Origin: Metaphire vulgaris
Taxonomy: Eukaryota; Annelida; Clitellata; Crassiclitellata; Megascolecidae
NCBI GenBank assembly: GCA_018105865.1
Contig: CM030862.1
Coordinates: 5,543,144-5,607,143 of the forward strand
Length of the DNA: 64,000 nt
Direction of reading: 5' to 3'
Under the pieces are notes generated by a model. It was not told where the DNA came from and made no database searches. It worked only from the letters and a program-made list of their open reading frames with translations. Positions 46,769 through 56,949 of the stretch are shown here, piece by piece (within the stretch, counting starts at the first letter, position 1; each line of letters begins with the position of its first letter). The translations under genes were made by a program, and so were the position numbers.

Positions 46769-46917
46769 GAAAATCTGAGCAAATTTCAGGCATTGTTATA
46801 CAATGCCTAAAAATTTCAGTCAATGTCGACATTGCCCGAGTGAAACGGCTTATGTCAACATTGCCTAAAAATTTCAGGCAATGTCAACATTGCATGATTT
46901 CACACTTTGACTGTAAC
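46769..46917. repeat. 149-bp direct repeat, right copy
   Basis: Same boundaries and internal palindromes as 46132-46280, in the same orientation. The two could be the termini of one element or a duplication. Confidence 0.85.
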
Positions 46918-46939
46918 ATATATAAGGCCATAGAGACCT

Positions 46940-47100
46940 AGATTCTTTCGAGGCCTAGAAAATTAATAAGTAATTCCAAAGATTCACTATTACTATATCA
47001 TTCTCGAATTGCCCTGCTAAAAATTTCTAAATTTCTAAATGCCCCCTTAAACATTCAAATTGCCCCTTATGAGACGTGTGGGGGACATTGGGAACCACTG
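46940..47100 (-). mobile_element. hAT right-end fragment
   Basis: On the minus strand it starts CAGTGGTTCCCAATGTCCCC. No matching left end was found. Confidence 0.45.
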
Positions 47101-47289
47101 TTATAGATGATGACTTTTAGAGGTAGGGGCTTTTACAAATAATGGCCACATGATGTTTATAGATATTAAATTTTTATATCTAAGGAGACTAAGGGTCATT
47201 GTGCCTGTGTATAATCTGCAGAAAATTTTCTTTGTTAAAGGTGAAAAGTTTTGATTTTATTAATTATCAATCAATGAGTTCTTTGTCTG

Positions 47290-48481
47290 ATGAAGTTTCT
47301 GTTTTTTTCTGAGAGTTTCTTCAACTACTCTTGCTATCCAGGCAGGATTCATCAGATCAGGTCAGGTCTTCGTCCTCCAGCTGTGTCCAGCTATCGACTT
47401 CTCCATAACATCTCTCCTAAGTTCTTTGTCCTTTGCTATTTCTTCCAATGTCATTTGGTGTCTTCTGTCAGTTTTTCCATTGAAATTCTGTTCTGCCATG
47501 TTCAGATCCTCTTTCAATCCATCCACCCATCATCTTTTCAGTCTTCCTTTAGATCTTCTCCCCTCTGGTTTGTAGTTGAAAATTTGTTTGCATTTATTAT
47601 TTTTTCCATTCAAAGTATGTGTACAGTCCATTTAATTCTTCTCTTTCTGATTGCTTAAATGATCCTTGGTTGCAGTATTTTCTCTATCTTCTTCATTTGT
47701 TATGTTCTTTGTATCTATTCCTTAGTATCCTTCTAAACCATTTATTTTCTGTTGCTATTATTTTTTCTCCAAATCTTTTTTATGGTCCAAGAATCACTTC
47801 CATATATTAGTATCGGTATTACTCAAGTGTTGAGAATTCTTATTTTTGTTTTCATCCCAAAGTCATGTCTTTTGAAAATTTTGGTATGTAGCCTGTTTGA
47901 TGTAGATCCTGCAATTGCTATTCTTCTTTTAATCTCCAAGTTTGAACCTCCATCTGTTTCCAATTCACTTCCCAAGTAAATGAAGTTCTTCCACATTTCA
48001 ATTTCTTTTCTGTTGAATGTAACTATTTGCCATTCTCCAACTTTCTTTGTAATTGGCATTATTTTTGTTTTATTAGTGTTTATTTTTAATCCTAATTTTC
48101 CTCTCTCTGTTATTAAGGCCTATGTTAATTCTTCAATCCTTGAATGGCATTCTGCTATTATATATTTATCATCAGAATATTCTGCAACATCTATGTTTCC
48201 TGGTTTTAGAGATGTTCCCAACCCATTCGTGTTTTCAATCCGTCTCATGATGTATTCTAATATAAAGTTTTGAGAGTATTGGTGATAGGATATATCCTTG
48301 TCTAAATCCTGTTTGATTTCAAACCACTCAGTTTCTTCTCTGTCAATTCTGATACATGCTAAAACTGTGCTATATAAATTTTCAATTAGCCTGGTTATTT
48401 TGACATGAATGCCATATTTCCCCAGGAGTTTCTATGCCCCTTCTCTCCAGGGAGAGTCATAAGCTTGGGCAAAATCAATGA
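47290..48481 (-). mobile_element. RTE-like LINE, reverse transcriptase to C-terminus
   Basis: From FIDFAQAYDSPWREGA (48480) through KLLGKYGIHVKITRLIEN, LEYIMRRIENTNGLGTSLK, VAEYSDDKYIIAE (YSDD in the YADD position), GLKINTNKTKIMPITKKVGE, FIYLGSELETDGGSN and IKRRIAIAGSTSNRLHTKIF. Stops interrupt it. The start joins head to head with an inverted copy of the same segment. Confidence 0.8.
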
Positions 48482-48600
48482 AGCACGCGATTTCGCCCAC
48501 ACTTGTGACTCTATCTGGAGGGAAGGAGCACAAAAACTCCTGGGGAAATATGGCATTCATGCCAAAGTTATCAGGCTAATTGAGAAGGGACAGGATTCAT
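48391..48600. repeat. Head-to-head inverted repeat of a LINE RT segment, arms about 85 bp
   Basis: The left arm (48391-48481) encodes GKYGIHVKITRLIE on the minus strand. The right arm (48483-48600) encodes DSIWREGAQKLLGKYGIHAK on the plus strand. They match at roughly 85% by eye with almost no spacer. The right arm ends in GKGQDS-stop. Confidence 0.85.
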
Positions 48601-48824
48601 AAAATTGTATTCATGGCGTAAATCTGAAGAAAACTTGCTTTGTTAAATGTAATATCATTATTTTTCATTAGTAGAGTAATTTAAAACTTTCTTATGGCAG
48701 TGGTGGTAGTGGTAATGATGATTATGTCAATCACATTTAGTCACATTTAAAAGTGAATTTGTTTGAGTGCTCCATTGTAGATTTGTTCTGATAGTGAATT
48801 GTTTAGCAGTTAGATCAATAGATG

Positions 48825-48853
48825 AACCTTAACAAAAGAATTACATTTGACAG
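48825..48853 (+). other. Putative U12 branch site and AG acceptor
   Basis: AACCTTAAC (48825-48833) matches the TTCCTTAAC minor-spliceosome branch consensus in 7 of 9 bases, including the invariant core CCTTAAC. It lies about 20 bases before the GACAG acceptor. There is no strong pyrimidine tract, as usual for U12 introns. Confidence 0.6.
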
Positions 48854-48947
48854 AGTTAAATTTCCAATATTTCTTCATGTTAAGCCGCCTGATGATAAAG
48901 TGCTTTCAATCATGATCCCTCATGTTTGGTATTGTCACACATCAAAA
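48854..48947 (+). CDS. RNF123: RNF123/KPC1, sixth visible exon
   Basis: One base completing a Leu codon, then 31 codons: VKFPIFLHVKPPDDKVLSIM then IPHVWYCHTSK. It aligns with the FFYIKSPL...LIPTTWWPH segment of RNF123. The acceptor is ATTTGACAG and the donor AAA|GTGAGT (phase 0). The junction with the fifth exon is the proposed U12 intron. Confidence 0.83.
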
Positions 48948-49099
48948 GTGAGTAAGAACTGAGATGGTTTGACTAATTTTTCTATATTTCTAATTGCCGT
49001 ATTTTCATGCATATACCACGCACATGTGCATACCGTGCACTTTTGGGCAGTTTATGTTTTAAAAAATTTGTATAGCATGCACACGTATATAACATTCTG

Positions 49100-49361
49100 G
49101 GCACTGTCAAGCTAGTCATCCCTCCTCCCTCCAGGACAGTGAAATTCGGGGAGAGGTCCATAACGTGTGGCAACCCTGCACTCTGGAACTCATTACCTAG
49201 CACAGTCTCAAACAAGTCAAATATTGAACTATTCGCCAAGAAACTAAAAATACACTTATTTAACATCTCGTTTGTGTGTGAAATGTAAAGCACTCTTGAC
49301 TTTAGCTTTTTGCTTTGATTATTGCACTGTATAAATTGTCTGAATAACTAACTAACTAACT
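49100..49361 (+). mobile_element. LINE C-terminus and 3' end, (AACT)n tail
   Basis: VIPPPSRTVKFGERSITCGN then PALWNSLPSTVSN and LFAKKLKIHLFNISF, stop. The 3' UTR ends ATTGCACTGTATAAATTGTC and four AACT units. Confidence 0.78.
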
Positions 49362-49362
49362 A

Positions 49363-50003
49363 CCGTATATAATCGCGATAAAGTCGAGCAATTTAAGGCT
49401 AATTCACAGGCCTAATATCCTGACCTCGGCTTATATGGGAGGCACTAACTGTTAGATAAAGTTTCCATACATAGGATGTAGAAAATAATTAATTTAGCTA
49501 AAACTTTGTTTACCGGTAATTAATTACTTTCAACATTTGCTACTAAATAATATTAAATTAAACTAAATAAAAATTAGCATCAGCGATTTTAAGCTTTTTA
49601 ATTTATAGGTGCCACATAAATATTAATTGTAAAAATTGGCGCTACATAAATATTAAAATAATTTTTTAAGATTACCGGTAATTAAATGGTTCATATTGTC
49701 AAGAATGAGCGAATAGCAGGTTTAAAGTGTTCTTTATCATCAGGAATCTATCTATGAATGTCAAAATCGTTCAGTTTCTCGATAGTTCAAAGCTAAAACA
49801 ACGTTTTTCAATCGACACAATAGCGCCGCAGCACTGCTTGTGTCCGCCATTGTTCCGACTCTCGCGATCACCTCAAGAGGGTACTTACTCCGCAGTGACG
49901 TCACTTCGAATTATTCACGGGTCAATGATTTTAGACACCTTCAAATCCAAAAAAATTAGGGGTCGACTTATACTCAGATCGACTTTATCTTGAGTATATA
50001 CGG
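49363..50003 (-). mobile_element. TA-flanked CCGTATATAC MITE, copy c
   Basis: TA lies on both sides (49361-49362, 50004-50005). Same ends and internal order as copy b, with TGACGTCA at 49896-49903. The most diverged of the four copies. Confidence 0.82.
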
Positions 50004-50264
50004 TAACTATGACACGCATGACATCATGTCCATGGGCGGAGTTTATGTGTGTCCTATTACTGTGTAAGTCGTCACTGTGGTACAAAAGGTACTAAAAATT
50101 GCAAAAATTTATGTTAATTCTATTAATAAGTTGCTGCAGAGTATAAGTTGTGGCCTCAACCGGAAATTACCAGTAACCTCGTAGTAACATGGTTCTAACT
50201 ACTGATTGCACTAGAAACGTTGTTGAATATTGTATTGTATATTGTATACTGGACTATTTATATA

Positions 50265-50689
50265 GGAGCTGTCCATTAATTATGTCAACAATTTTTGGGC
50301 AATTTTTGACCCCCTCTTCCTCTTGTCAACAACTGTCAACTTTCACTTACCCCCCCATAATTACATCAAAACTTTTGACCCCCCTTCCCCCGAGATCAAT
50401 GACAGGTCCCAATAACAAGGTTATTATTTTGTGTTGTGATGACCATTTTTTCCCTTTTTTGCTCATCGAGTGTCAAAATGTGGTGGTATGACCTTTTTTG
50501 CCATGCTTTTTTCCATTATAATAAGTAGTATTCCATGAAATTTCCTAATTTTTGATTATTTGTAAAAAGTGAAATTGTTGACATCAACTTCTCTTGACCC
50601 CTTCCTCTCCCCTCCCCCCTGTCAACAACTGTCAAACTTGTTAAAAGCCCCTCCCTTCTAAATTGTTGACATAATTAATGGACAGCCCC
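50265..50689. mobile_element. Harbinger-like MITE, copy 2
   Basis: The ends GGAGCTGTCCATTAATTATG and the inverse CATAATTAATGGACAGCCCC are flanked by ATA on both sides. It is homologous throughout to 41314-41669, with an extra CTCTTGTCAACAACTGTCAA segment. Confidence 0.8.
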
Positions 50690-50711
50690 ATAGCGCTGTA
50701 AACATAGCATA

Positions 50712-51336
50712 CCGTATATACTCGAGATAAAGTCGATCCGAGTATAAGTCGACCCCTAGATTTTGGGCATTTGAAGGTGTCTAAAGTCATTGACCCGGCT
50801 ATAAGTCGAAGTGACGTTACCACGGCGAACCCTCTTGAGGTGATAGTGAGAGTCGGAACAATGGCGGATGCGAAGTGGGCATGTGGCGGCAGCGGCGCCA
50901 TTGTTTTGATTAAAAAACTGCGTTCTAGCTTTGAACTATCGAGAAACTGAACGATTTTGACATTCCCAGATTGATTCCTGACGATTAAGAAAATTTTAAA
51001 CCTGCTATTCGCTCATTCTTGACAATATAAAAGTCTTAATTACCGGTAATCTTGAATTTTTTTATGTTTATGTAGCGCCAATAATTAATTAATATTTATG
51101 TGGCCCCTATAAATTACCAATCTTAAAATCGCTGATGTCAACTTTTATTTAGATGCCGTAGCATATGTTGAAAATAATTAATTATGCAAAGAGTTAGCTA
51201 AATTAATTATTTTCGACATCCTATGTATGGAAACTTTACCCAACAGTTAGTGCCTCGCATATAAGTCGAGGTCAGGATATATATATAACCTGTGAATTGG
51301 CCTTAAATTTCTCGACTTTATCACGAATATATACGG
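50712..51336 (+). mobile_element. TA-flanked CCGTATATAC MITE, copy d
   Basis: TA lies on both sides (50710-50711, 51337-51338). Nearly identical to copy a. The CRE-like site is mutated to TGACGTTA (50812-50819). Confidence 0.87.
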
Positions 51337-51465
51337 TAACTATAAACACGGGCGCTTTACAGGGGGTATGACTCTCTAAGCAGATGCATATAACGCATAT
51401 AATGCATAACAAATTGTGTAATAAAAGAAATACAAAAGTCTGGCATTTGGTGTTTGTTTTATATT

Positions 51466-51735
51466 GCATCTAGTGCTCTTTTGTTTGTGAATTCTAGTTA
51501 TTTAGTGCTCTTTCATTAGCAAATTCATGTTATTTAGTGCTCTTTTGGTAGCGAATTCTAGTTCCATTAGCGAATTTTAGTTATTTAGTGCTTTTGTTAG
51601 CAAATTGTAGTTATTTAGTGCTTTCATGAGTGAATTCAATCCAATGCTTTGTTTATCAGGTACTCGTATCGTTAGCGAATTCTAGTTATTTAGCGCTTTC
51701 GTTAGCAAATACTAGTTTCTTTAGCAAATTCTAGT
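51466..51735. repeat. Imperfect minisatellite, TAGTTATTTAGTGCTTTNGTTAGCRAATTC unit
   Basis: About eight degenerate units of roughly 30 bp, each with TTATTTAGTGCT and TAGCGAATTCTAG-like halves. It ends at the (TA)n before the LINE tail. Confidence 0.8.
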
Positions 51736-51762
51736 TATATTATATATATATATATATATATA

Positions 51763-53394
51763 TTCATTCATTCATTCATTCATTCCTGGACAATTTCTAT
51801 AGCACTGTAACAAGGCTGAGGCCCACAACAAAAGCGCTTTAACATCTCAACTATAACCCAACCTAAACAGATGCGTTTTTAATCTCGTGATGAAATGCTC
51901 GGGAGTATCAGCCATGGTGGTCTCATCAGGGAGAGAGTTCCACAAGATAGGATTACTCCTAGTGAAGGATCTCTCTCCGAACTTGGCGGTCTTGGATGGA
52001 TGAGGAACATGAAGTTTAATGCCACGACTCGAATAGAGCGAAGATCTACTGTCATTACCCTGCGGTCTCTTTACAAGAGAGGCAAGGTACTCAGGACAGC
52101 ACGGGTCATGCAGCGCTCTGTACGTCAGCCAGCATCTTTTGAACACAATTCGCTCAGGGACGCGGAGCCAATGTAGATGATCCCTGAGAAGTGGTGTTAC
52201 ATGTTCGCACCAGCAACATCCGAACACAATCCTCGCTGAGAGATTCAGAACAGACTGCAGCCGTTCAAGTTTGCTAACTGGGAGACCCAACAGGACACTA
52301 TTGCAATAGTCAATCCTAGTTAGGACCAAGGCCCGGACCAAGTGTACCACTCCGAATACAGGCAGATATTGCCGAACTGATCGGATCCTTCTCAATTGAA
52401 AGTGGCATCTCCTGATCACATCGTTTACGTGTGGCTCAAATGAAAGAGTCCCATCAAAGAGTACCCCCAACAGCCGCACGCACTCGGAGGGGACAATGGT
52501 AACATCACCCATCGCGAACGGTTTGCGACTCACCAGCATCCTTCTCCGAGGGGTGCTGACCCACAGGAACTCAGTTTTTCCCACGTTAAGGGGCAGTCGA
52601 TTTTCCTCCGCCCACTTCGAGACAGCGACTAGACACTCGATGAACCGTTCCCGAAGTGCCTCCACATCACCAGGAAGGCAGGACGAGTAAATCTGACTGT
52701 CATCAGCATAGCTATGGGGTGCCAGTCCAAAGACCGCAATAATTGACCTCAAATCAGCCGTGTACAGGATAAAAAGTAATGGACCAAGTACTGACCCTTC
52801 AGGAACTCCACAGCCAACGTTCCGCCCCATAGAGAGTTTCCCACCGCACTTTACAGATTGCACTCTATCAGAGAGATAGCTGGCTATCCACCGCAAGGAG
52901 GAACCACACACTCCGAACGATTTCTCAAGCCGGTGTATAAGGATATCATGATCGGCAGAACCAAATGCCGACGAGAGGTCAAGAAGACATAGGAGTGCAA
53001 GCTGTCCGTTCGATACATCGTCGTCAAGGTCGTTGAAGACCTTAAGAATAGCAGATTCAGTCGAGTGCCCCCGGTGATAGGCTGACTGATCGCGCGGCAT
53101 GAGTCCGTTGGCAGTGAGAAACCCTATGAGCTGCCTGTTGACCAACCTCTTCAACAGCTTAGATAGAAAAGTAAGATTGGAGACTGGTCTGTAGCTTGCA
53201 GGCTCTGACGAATCAAGCCCCGGCCATTTCAGATGGGGCCTTACGGTCGCGTGTCTGAGTCTTGGGTTGACTCTTAACATGTTCGATCTTAAGCAGTGGG
53301 TAGGAGAGCCGATGCATGATCTTGGGGGCCTCCTTGACGTGGTCATTGGGCCATCTGATTGGTTGTTCTCGGATGTGTCTCAGGCAACTTTCCT

Positions 53395-53395
<1 letters not shown>
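51763..53395 (-). mobile_element. L2/CR1-like LINE with 5' inversion (twin-priming product)
   Basis: The reverse transcriptase is open on the minus strand from 53255 to 51853. It contains TVRPHLKWPGLDSSEPASYR, LTFLSKLLKRLVNRQLIGFL, YHRGHSTESAILKVFNDL, LDLSSAFGSADHD (Gly and Ala replace the usual Asp-Thr-Val), GVPEGSVLGPLLFILYTADL, HSYADDSQIYSSCLPGD and LVLTRIDYCNSVLLGLPVSK. The 3' tail is (GAAT)n (51763-51785). From 53256 to about 53390 the endonuclease segment NMFDLKQWVGEPMHDLGGLL then DVVIGPSDW lies on the + strand, i.e. inverted. The match in sense is at 26340-26450. Confidence 0.88.
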
Positions 53396-53482
<87 letters not shown>

Positions 53483-53491
53483 AGGAAAGCA
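53387..53491. repeat. (TA)n tract of about 80 bp inside a 10-bp inverted repeat
   Basis: CTTTCCTTAC, then some 40 TA units, then GTAAGGAAAG. The whole is a near-perfect palindrome. Confidence 0.92.
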
Positions 53492-53582
53492 TTAAATAGC
53501 TAGAATTTGCCTGACATTTTCAAAACCTCCATTGGTTTTCCTATCTCTCCAGCTTATGCTTTGCATGGCACGTAATGAGTAC

Positions 53583-53619
53583 ATTTCAAAAGCTTCTATT
53601 CTATAGAAGCTTTTGAAAT
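53583..53619. repeat. Perfect hairpin, 17-bp arms, 3-base loop
   Basis: ATTTCAAAAGCTTCTAT (53583-53599), loop TCT, then the exact complement (53603-53619). Its function is unknown; neither a terminator nor a microRNA precursor (too short) is implied. Confidence 0.9.
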
Positions 53620-53981
53620 ATACCGGTATATCTTACCTTTATGGTTTTATTCATTTCGTTCTACTTCCGGTGACGCTCTTTATACTAATATTGGCAAGGA
53701 ACTGTACGTATTAAATAATTTTTATATACCGTGCACTTGAATATACCGCGTGGCCCCGTCATGGTTTGCAAAATCGTGCATACTGCGTGCAGTATATGAG
53801 TGAAAATGCAGTAATATTGAAGCATCATATTTGTTGATATGAACACATTTGCAGCTTCTTCAACTGATACTTGATTTTGACTCTTATTTATACTATTTAT
53901 ATAAAATATGCTGGCATTGCTGGCTCAAGTAGTTAAACTTGAGCTTTTATGGGATCATTTAATTTGAGTGACAGAGTATTA

Positions 53982-54842
53982 CAGTAAAACCTCTTTAGCC
54001 CGCCACTATTGGTCAAGGGTGAAAGTTTGGCGAGGGGCGAGTTTGGCGGCTTAACGAATACAATGCTCACTACTGAACTACAGTAGGCTTGTCCCCCCAC
54101 GGGGGCGGGGTTGAGAATTGTGGGTGCCCCGCGGATACCAGTAGGGACGGGTCAGCTCATGAACAAATGACAAGTTGCTACCGGTATATATTCACGTATA
54201 GATGGCAAGTCGGCCTCGAGAAACTGTAAACTTGTAAAGGAAAAGGCTCTAAACTAGTAGGCTGCGTCGGTGTTTCGTATTGTTGATAATGCAGACCAGA
54301 ATACCTGCTGCTGCTGGTGTAATACAGCAGCATACAGGCCTACGCCCTACAGGTGAAAAGTTCTGTAAAACTGATCCATTCTCTGCTGCCATGGGGACTG
54401 CTGGGTTGGAGACAAAAGCCACGGGAGCCATCGCAGGGTGGGGCGAGAGTGGCGGGAGGGAGGTCAACTGTCGGGGTTAGATTCTTGCCACCTCCCCCCG
54501 TACCGACCTCTACCACAATCCCTTCACCAGTCATTAGCTGACAGGTTAATAGCTGATTATCAACACCGATGTATTCATCGGGGGGGGGAGGGTCATTAAT
54601 TGTGTAAACAGTCGGTTGGGAGCTTGGCCTATAAACGGTCAAGCAGATAAGTAAAGTTGCTATGGCGAGCAAAAGAGGTCATAATACATAGGCATGGAAT
54701 TTTGAAAGTTGTGGCGAGGGCGAGGGGTGAGTTTGGCGACTAAATGAGTTATTTTACATGAGTGGAAATCCGTTCTTGACCCATCAATGGTGAGAGGGGA
54801 GTTTGGCGGCCTAAAGAGGGGCGAGCTAAAGAGGTTTTACTG
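53982..54842. mobile_element. pogo/Tigger-like non-autonomous element
   Basis: The ends CAGTAAAACCTCTTTAGC and its exact inverse are flanked by TA (53980-53981, 54843-54844). Further in, GGCGAGGGGCGAGTTTGGCG-type sequence repeats on both sides. The 861-bp interior has no pogo transposase. The middle (54200-54660) may be another insertion. Confidence 0.85.
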
Positions 54843-54844
54843 TA

Positions 54845-55094
54845 GAATAATCAAAATGTCATTTGAGTGAAAACTCATTCGAATTATGTACAGTGTATCT
54901 ATTGAGTTACAGATTCATCTGAATGATAAATGAGAAGAAAACTCATTTGGGAGGTATCATTAGAGTGAATCAATGTGACAATTTATTTGAATGTCAGAAA
55001 AGAAAATGCACTATGATTACAATATTGGATTTGTTCTCATAAGTGTTTTTAGAATTGTTTGATTTTAAAATATTGTCATATAGCTAGCTTGTGT
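54845..55094. other. Intronic spacer, nothing recognised
   Basis: A degenerate run of TCATTTGAGTGAAAACTCATT-like motifs (54855-54980, no unit above 20 bp repeated exactly). No frame or terminal repeat. Confidence 0.4.
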
Positions 55095-55102
55095 ATGCAA
55101 AC

Positions 55103-55608
55103 TAGACCCCTGCACGGGCCGACTTATGGCGGCCCGGCCCGGCCCGTTTCATTGTTTTCCCTTTAGGGCCCGGCCCGTTTCGGCCTGCCAAATTTCAGGC
55201 CCGCCCAGCCCAACCTGCTCATTTGCAAGTAAAATTTGCAACCATAACTTTGGAAAATCAGTTGACGTTTTAATACCAGTCTTTTTACTACAATTTAGTG
55301 TGTACTGCAAAAACTCATAATCCAACAAAAATGCAGCCGATCGATACAGTTTAAGAATTAGAATGCAAAAATAGTATGTTCTCAGTGGTATCAGTGTCCA
55401 ATGGCAGTACGATGCTGTGAAATGGTTACCCCATCACATATCCAAATCTGACGCCTTACAGGATAGACCAGAATCACCGGATGGAGCTATTAAAGTCACG
55501 CTAAATACTGTATATAGCCGAGTAAGCCGACTAACAATCGCCTTGCTTGCTTAATACTACCTACGAGTGGAGGGGTAGCGATTAGAGACTAGGGAATAAA
55601 GGACAACA

Positions 55609-55658
<50 letters not shown>

Positions 55659-55967
55659 CATATGCTTCAAGTGCTGAAAGAAATCAGCCATTTGACTGCG
55701 ACATCATTTGCTGAGTGTAATGTCTGAATACCGCCATCCTAGAGTCTTGTTAATTATCGGACAAGAGTCAACTATGTGATTCATAGGGCAACAATGAACC
55801 ATTCGTAAAGTTAAACCGGAAAGAATTGGCAAGTTCCATTGATCGAGGGTTTCTTAATGAGTTGAACAGAAGGTCATACGATGGCCCGGCCCGGCCCAGC
55901 CCGTTTTATTTGACAATCTTTTGAGCCCGGCCCGGCCTGCGGGCCGCCCGGCCCGTGCAGGGCTCTA
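55103..55967. mobile_element. hAT-type non-autonomous element with GGCCCGGCCC subterminal repeats
   Basis: The ends TAGACCCCTGCACGGGCC and, on the complement, TAGAGCCCTGCACGGGCC are flanked by ATGCAAAC (55095-55102) and ATGCAAAT (55968-55975), 7 of 8. CCCGGCCCG runs lie just inside both ends. The AT-rich middle contains (ATT)n. Same plan as 10519-11398, with a different subterminal motif. Confidence 0.85.
55607..55658. repeat. (ATT)n microsatellite
   Basis: About 17 ATT units inside the hAT-type element. Confidence 0.95.
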
Positions 55968-56006
55968 ATGCAAATTCTAAAACCAAATTTGTAGTACCAG
56001 TAAAGA

Positions 56007-56712
56007 GGGTTGCCAGGTGTCCGGTATTTGACCAGACTGTCCGGTATTTAGGTAATTTGTCTGGTGAAAAAATGGAGGCAATACCGGACATGCATGTGTC
56101 CGGTATTTTCTTGCAAACTACAAAACTACAGCAAATAAGTCACTCTCAGTCTAGTACTATCTGATTTCTGGATTTGACTTTGCCCGGCTGACCATTAAAC
56201 TTCGGATATAGCTATTTCAACTGTAGTCTGTACTCTGTAGAACCTGGACACATTCAAACAATAAATTCTGAATCCTCGTTTCCTATAATTCCTGCATTAT
56301 CTCCTCAAGTCTTCAGGTCTAAGCTTAAATCCTTACTTTTTCTTAAATAATTTCCTCCATAGCTGTAACAATCTAGCCTCACTGCCCTTTGGATACTGAC
56401 TATTGCCTGGCTGATCTTTCACCTTTCCCATAGCCATTTTAAGAGAGGCTGAGCGCCTAAGAACAAGCAGCTACTATTGTGCTGCTTTCCAAAGCGCTAT
56501 ATAAATATACAAGATTTTACTTTACTTACTTAGAATATATAATATAAAAATTCAAGATATTTTGCTTACTTACTTACAATGGTTTGAGGAAGCAGTGAAC
56601 CAGTGACGCAGACTAGAACTATTCAAATTTTTAATCGTTGGATTAGGGTTAGGGTTATTTTTGCCACCTACACTGGTGTCCAGTATTTTGGGGTCAGGGA
56701 CCTGGCAACTCT
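56007..56712. mobile_element. TIR element with GGTTGCCAGGTGTCCGGTA ends, holding a LINE 3' end
   Basis: The left end is GAGGGTTGCCAGGTGTCCGG; the right end on the complement is TAGAGTTGCCAGGTCCCTGA, with CCGGTATTT/CCAGTATTT repeats inside. Flanks resemble each other weakly (CCAGTAA, ACGGTAA). hAT-like by end sequence. It hosts the LINE 3' end at 56230-56535. Confidence 0.55.
56230..56535 (+). mobile_element. LINE C-terminal remnant and 3' UTR, (ACTT)n tail
   Basis: SPQVFRSKLKSLLFLK-stop is a LINE C-terminus. The 3' UTR has AACAAGCAGCTACTATTGTG, AAAGCGCTATATAAATATAC and then ACTT units. The same UTR is at 3865-3990 on the other strand. Confidence 0.65.
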
Positions 56713-56752
56713 AACGGTAAATGAATTCGTTTTGTTTTTGGTCATTCTGTAG

Positions 56753-56926
56753 AATGAGACAGGAGAATCAGCATATGAAGAGCATTTGTGCAAAGATGAA
56801 GAATATGACAAGAGAAAATATGAAGAATCATGTGACTTACTGAGAACAAGAATACAGGAGCTGGAAGAAATTCAGATTAACATTATGAAACTTCTTCTTA
56901 TTGGAGATGATGCTGCTGCTGCTCAG
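56753..56926 (+). CDS. RNF123: RNF123/KPC1, seventh visible exon (coiled-coil region)
   Basis: 58 codons, phase 0 at both ends: NETGESAYEEHLCKDEEYDK, then RKYEESCDLLRTRIQELEEI, then QINIMKLLLIGDDAAAAQ. It aligns with the charged helical segment of RNF123 (LRKRIEVVEELQVQILKLLL) that follows the WWPH motif. The acceptor is GTCATTCTGTAG and the donor CAG|GTGAGG. It is the last exon in the window, and more than 7 kb of downstream intron follows without another. Confidence 0.88.
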
Positions 56927-56949
56927 GTGAGGAGCCTCCTATTTTAATT

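Larger units (their letters stand above)
48997..53811. mobile_element. Possible host TIR element whose two ends are 4.8 kb apart
   Basis: Left end CCGTATTTTCATGCATATAC (then CACGCACATGTGCATACCG). The right end on the complement is CTGCATTTTCACTCATATAC (then TGCACGCAGTATGC). Both carry CGTGCACTT-type sequence inside. If paired, everything from 49100 to 53690 was inserted later. No target duplication is clear, so this is inference. Confidence 0.4.

Noticed and set aside
51466..51735. CRISPR-like array
   Set aside because: Units are contiguous and degenerate, with no spacers, and the sequence is animal.
53267..53503. Separate small gene on the + strand (open frame starting MTLNMFDLKQWVGEP in effect)
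   Set aside because: It is the inverted endonuclease segment of the LINE running into the (TA)n tract.
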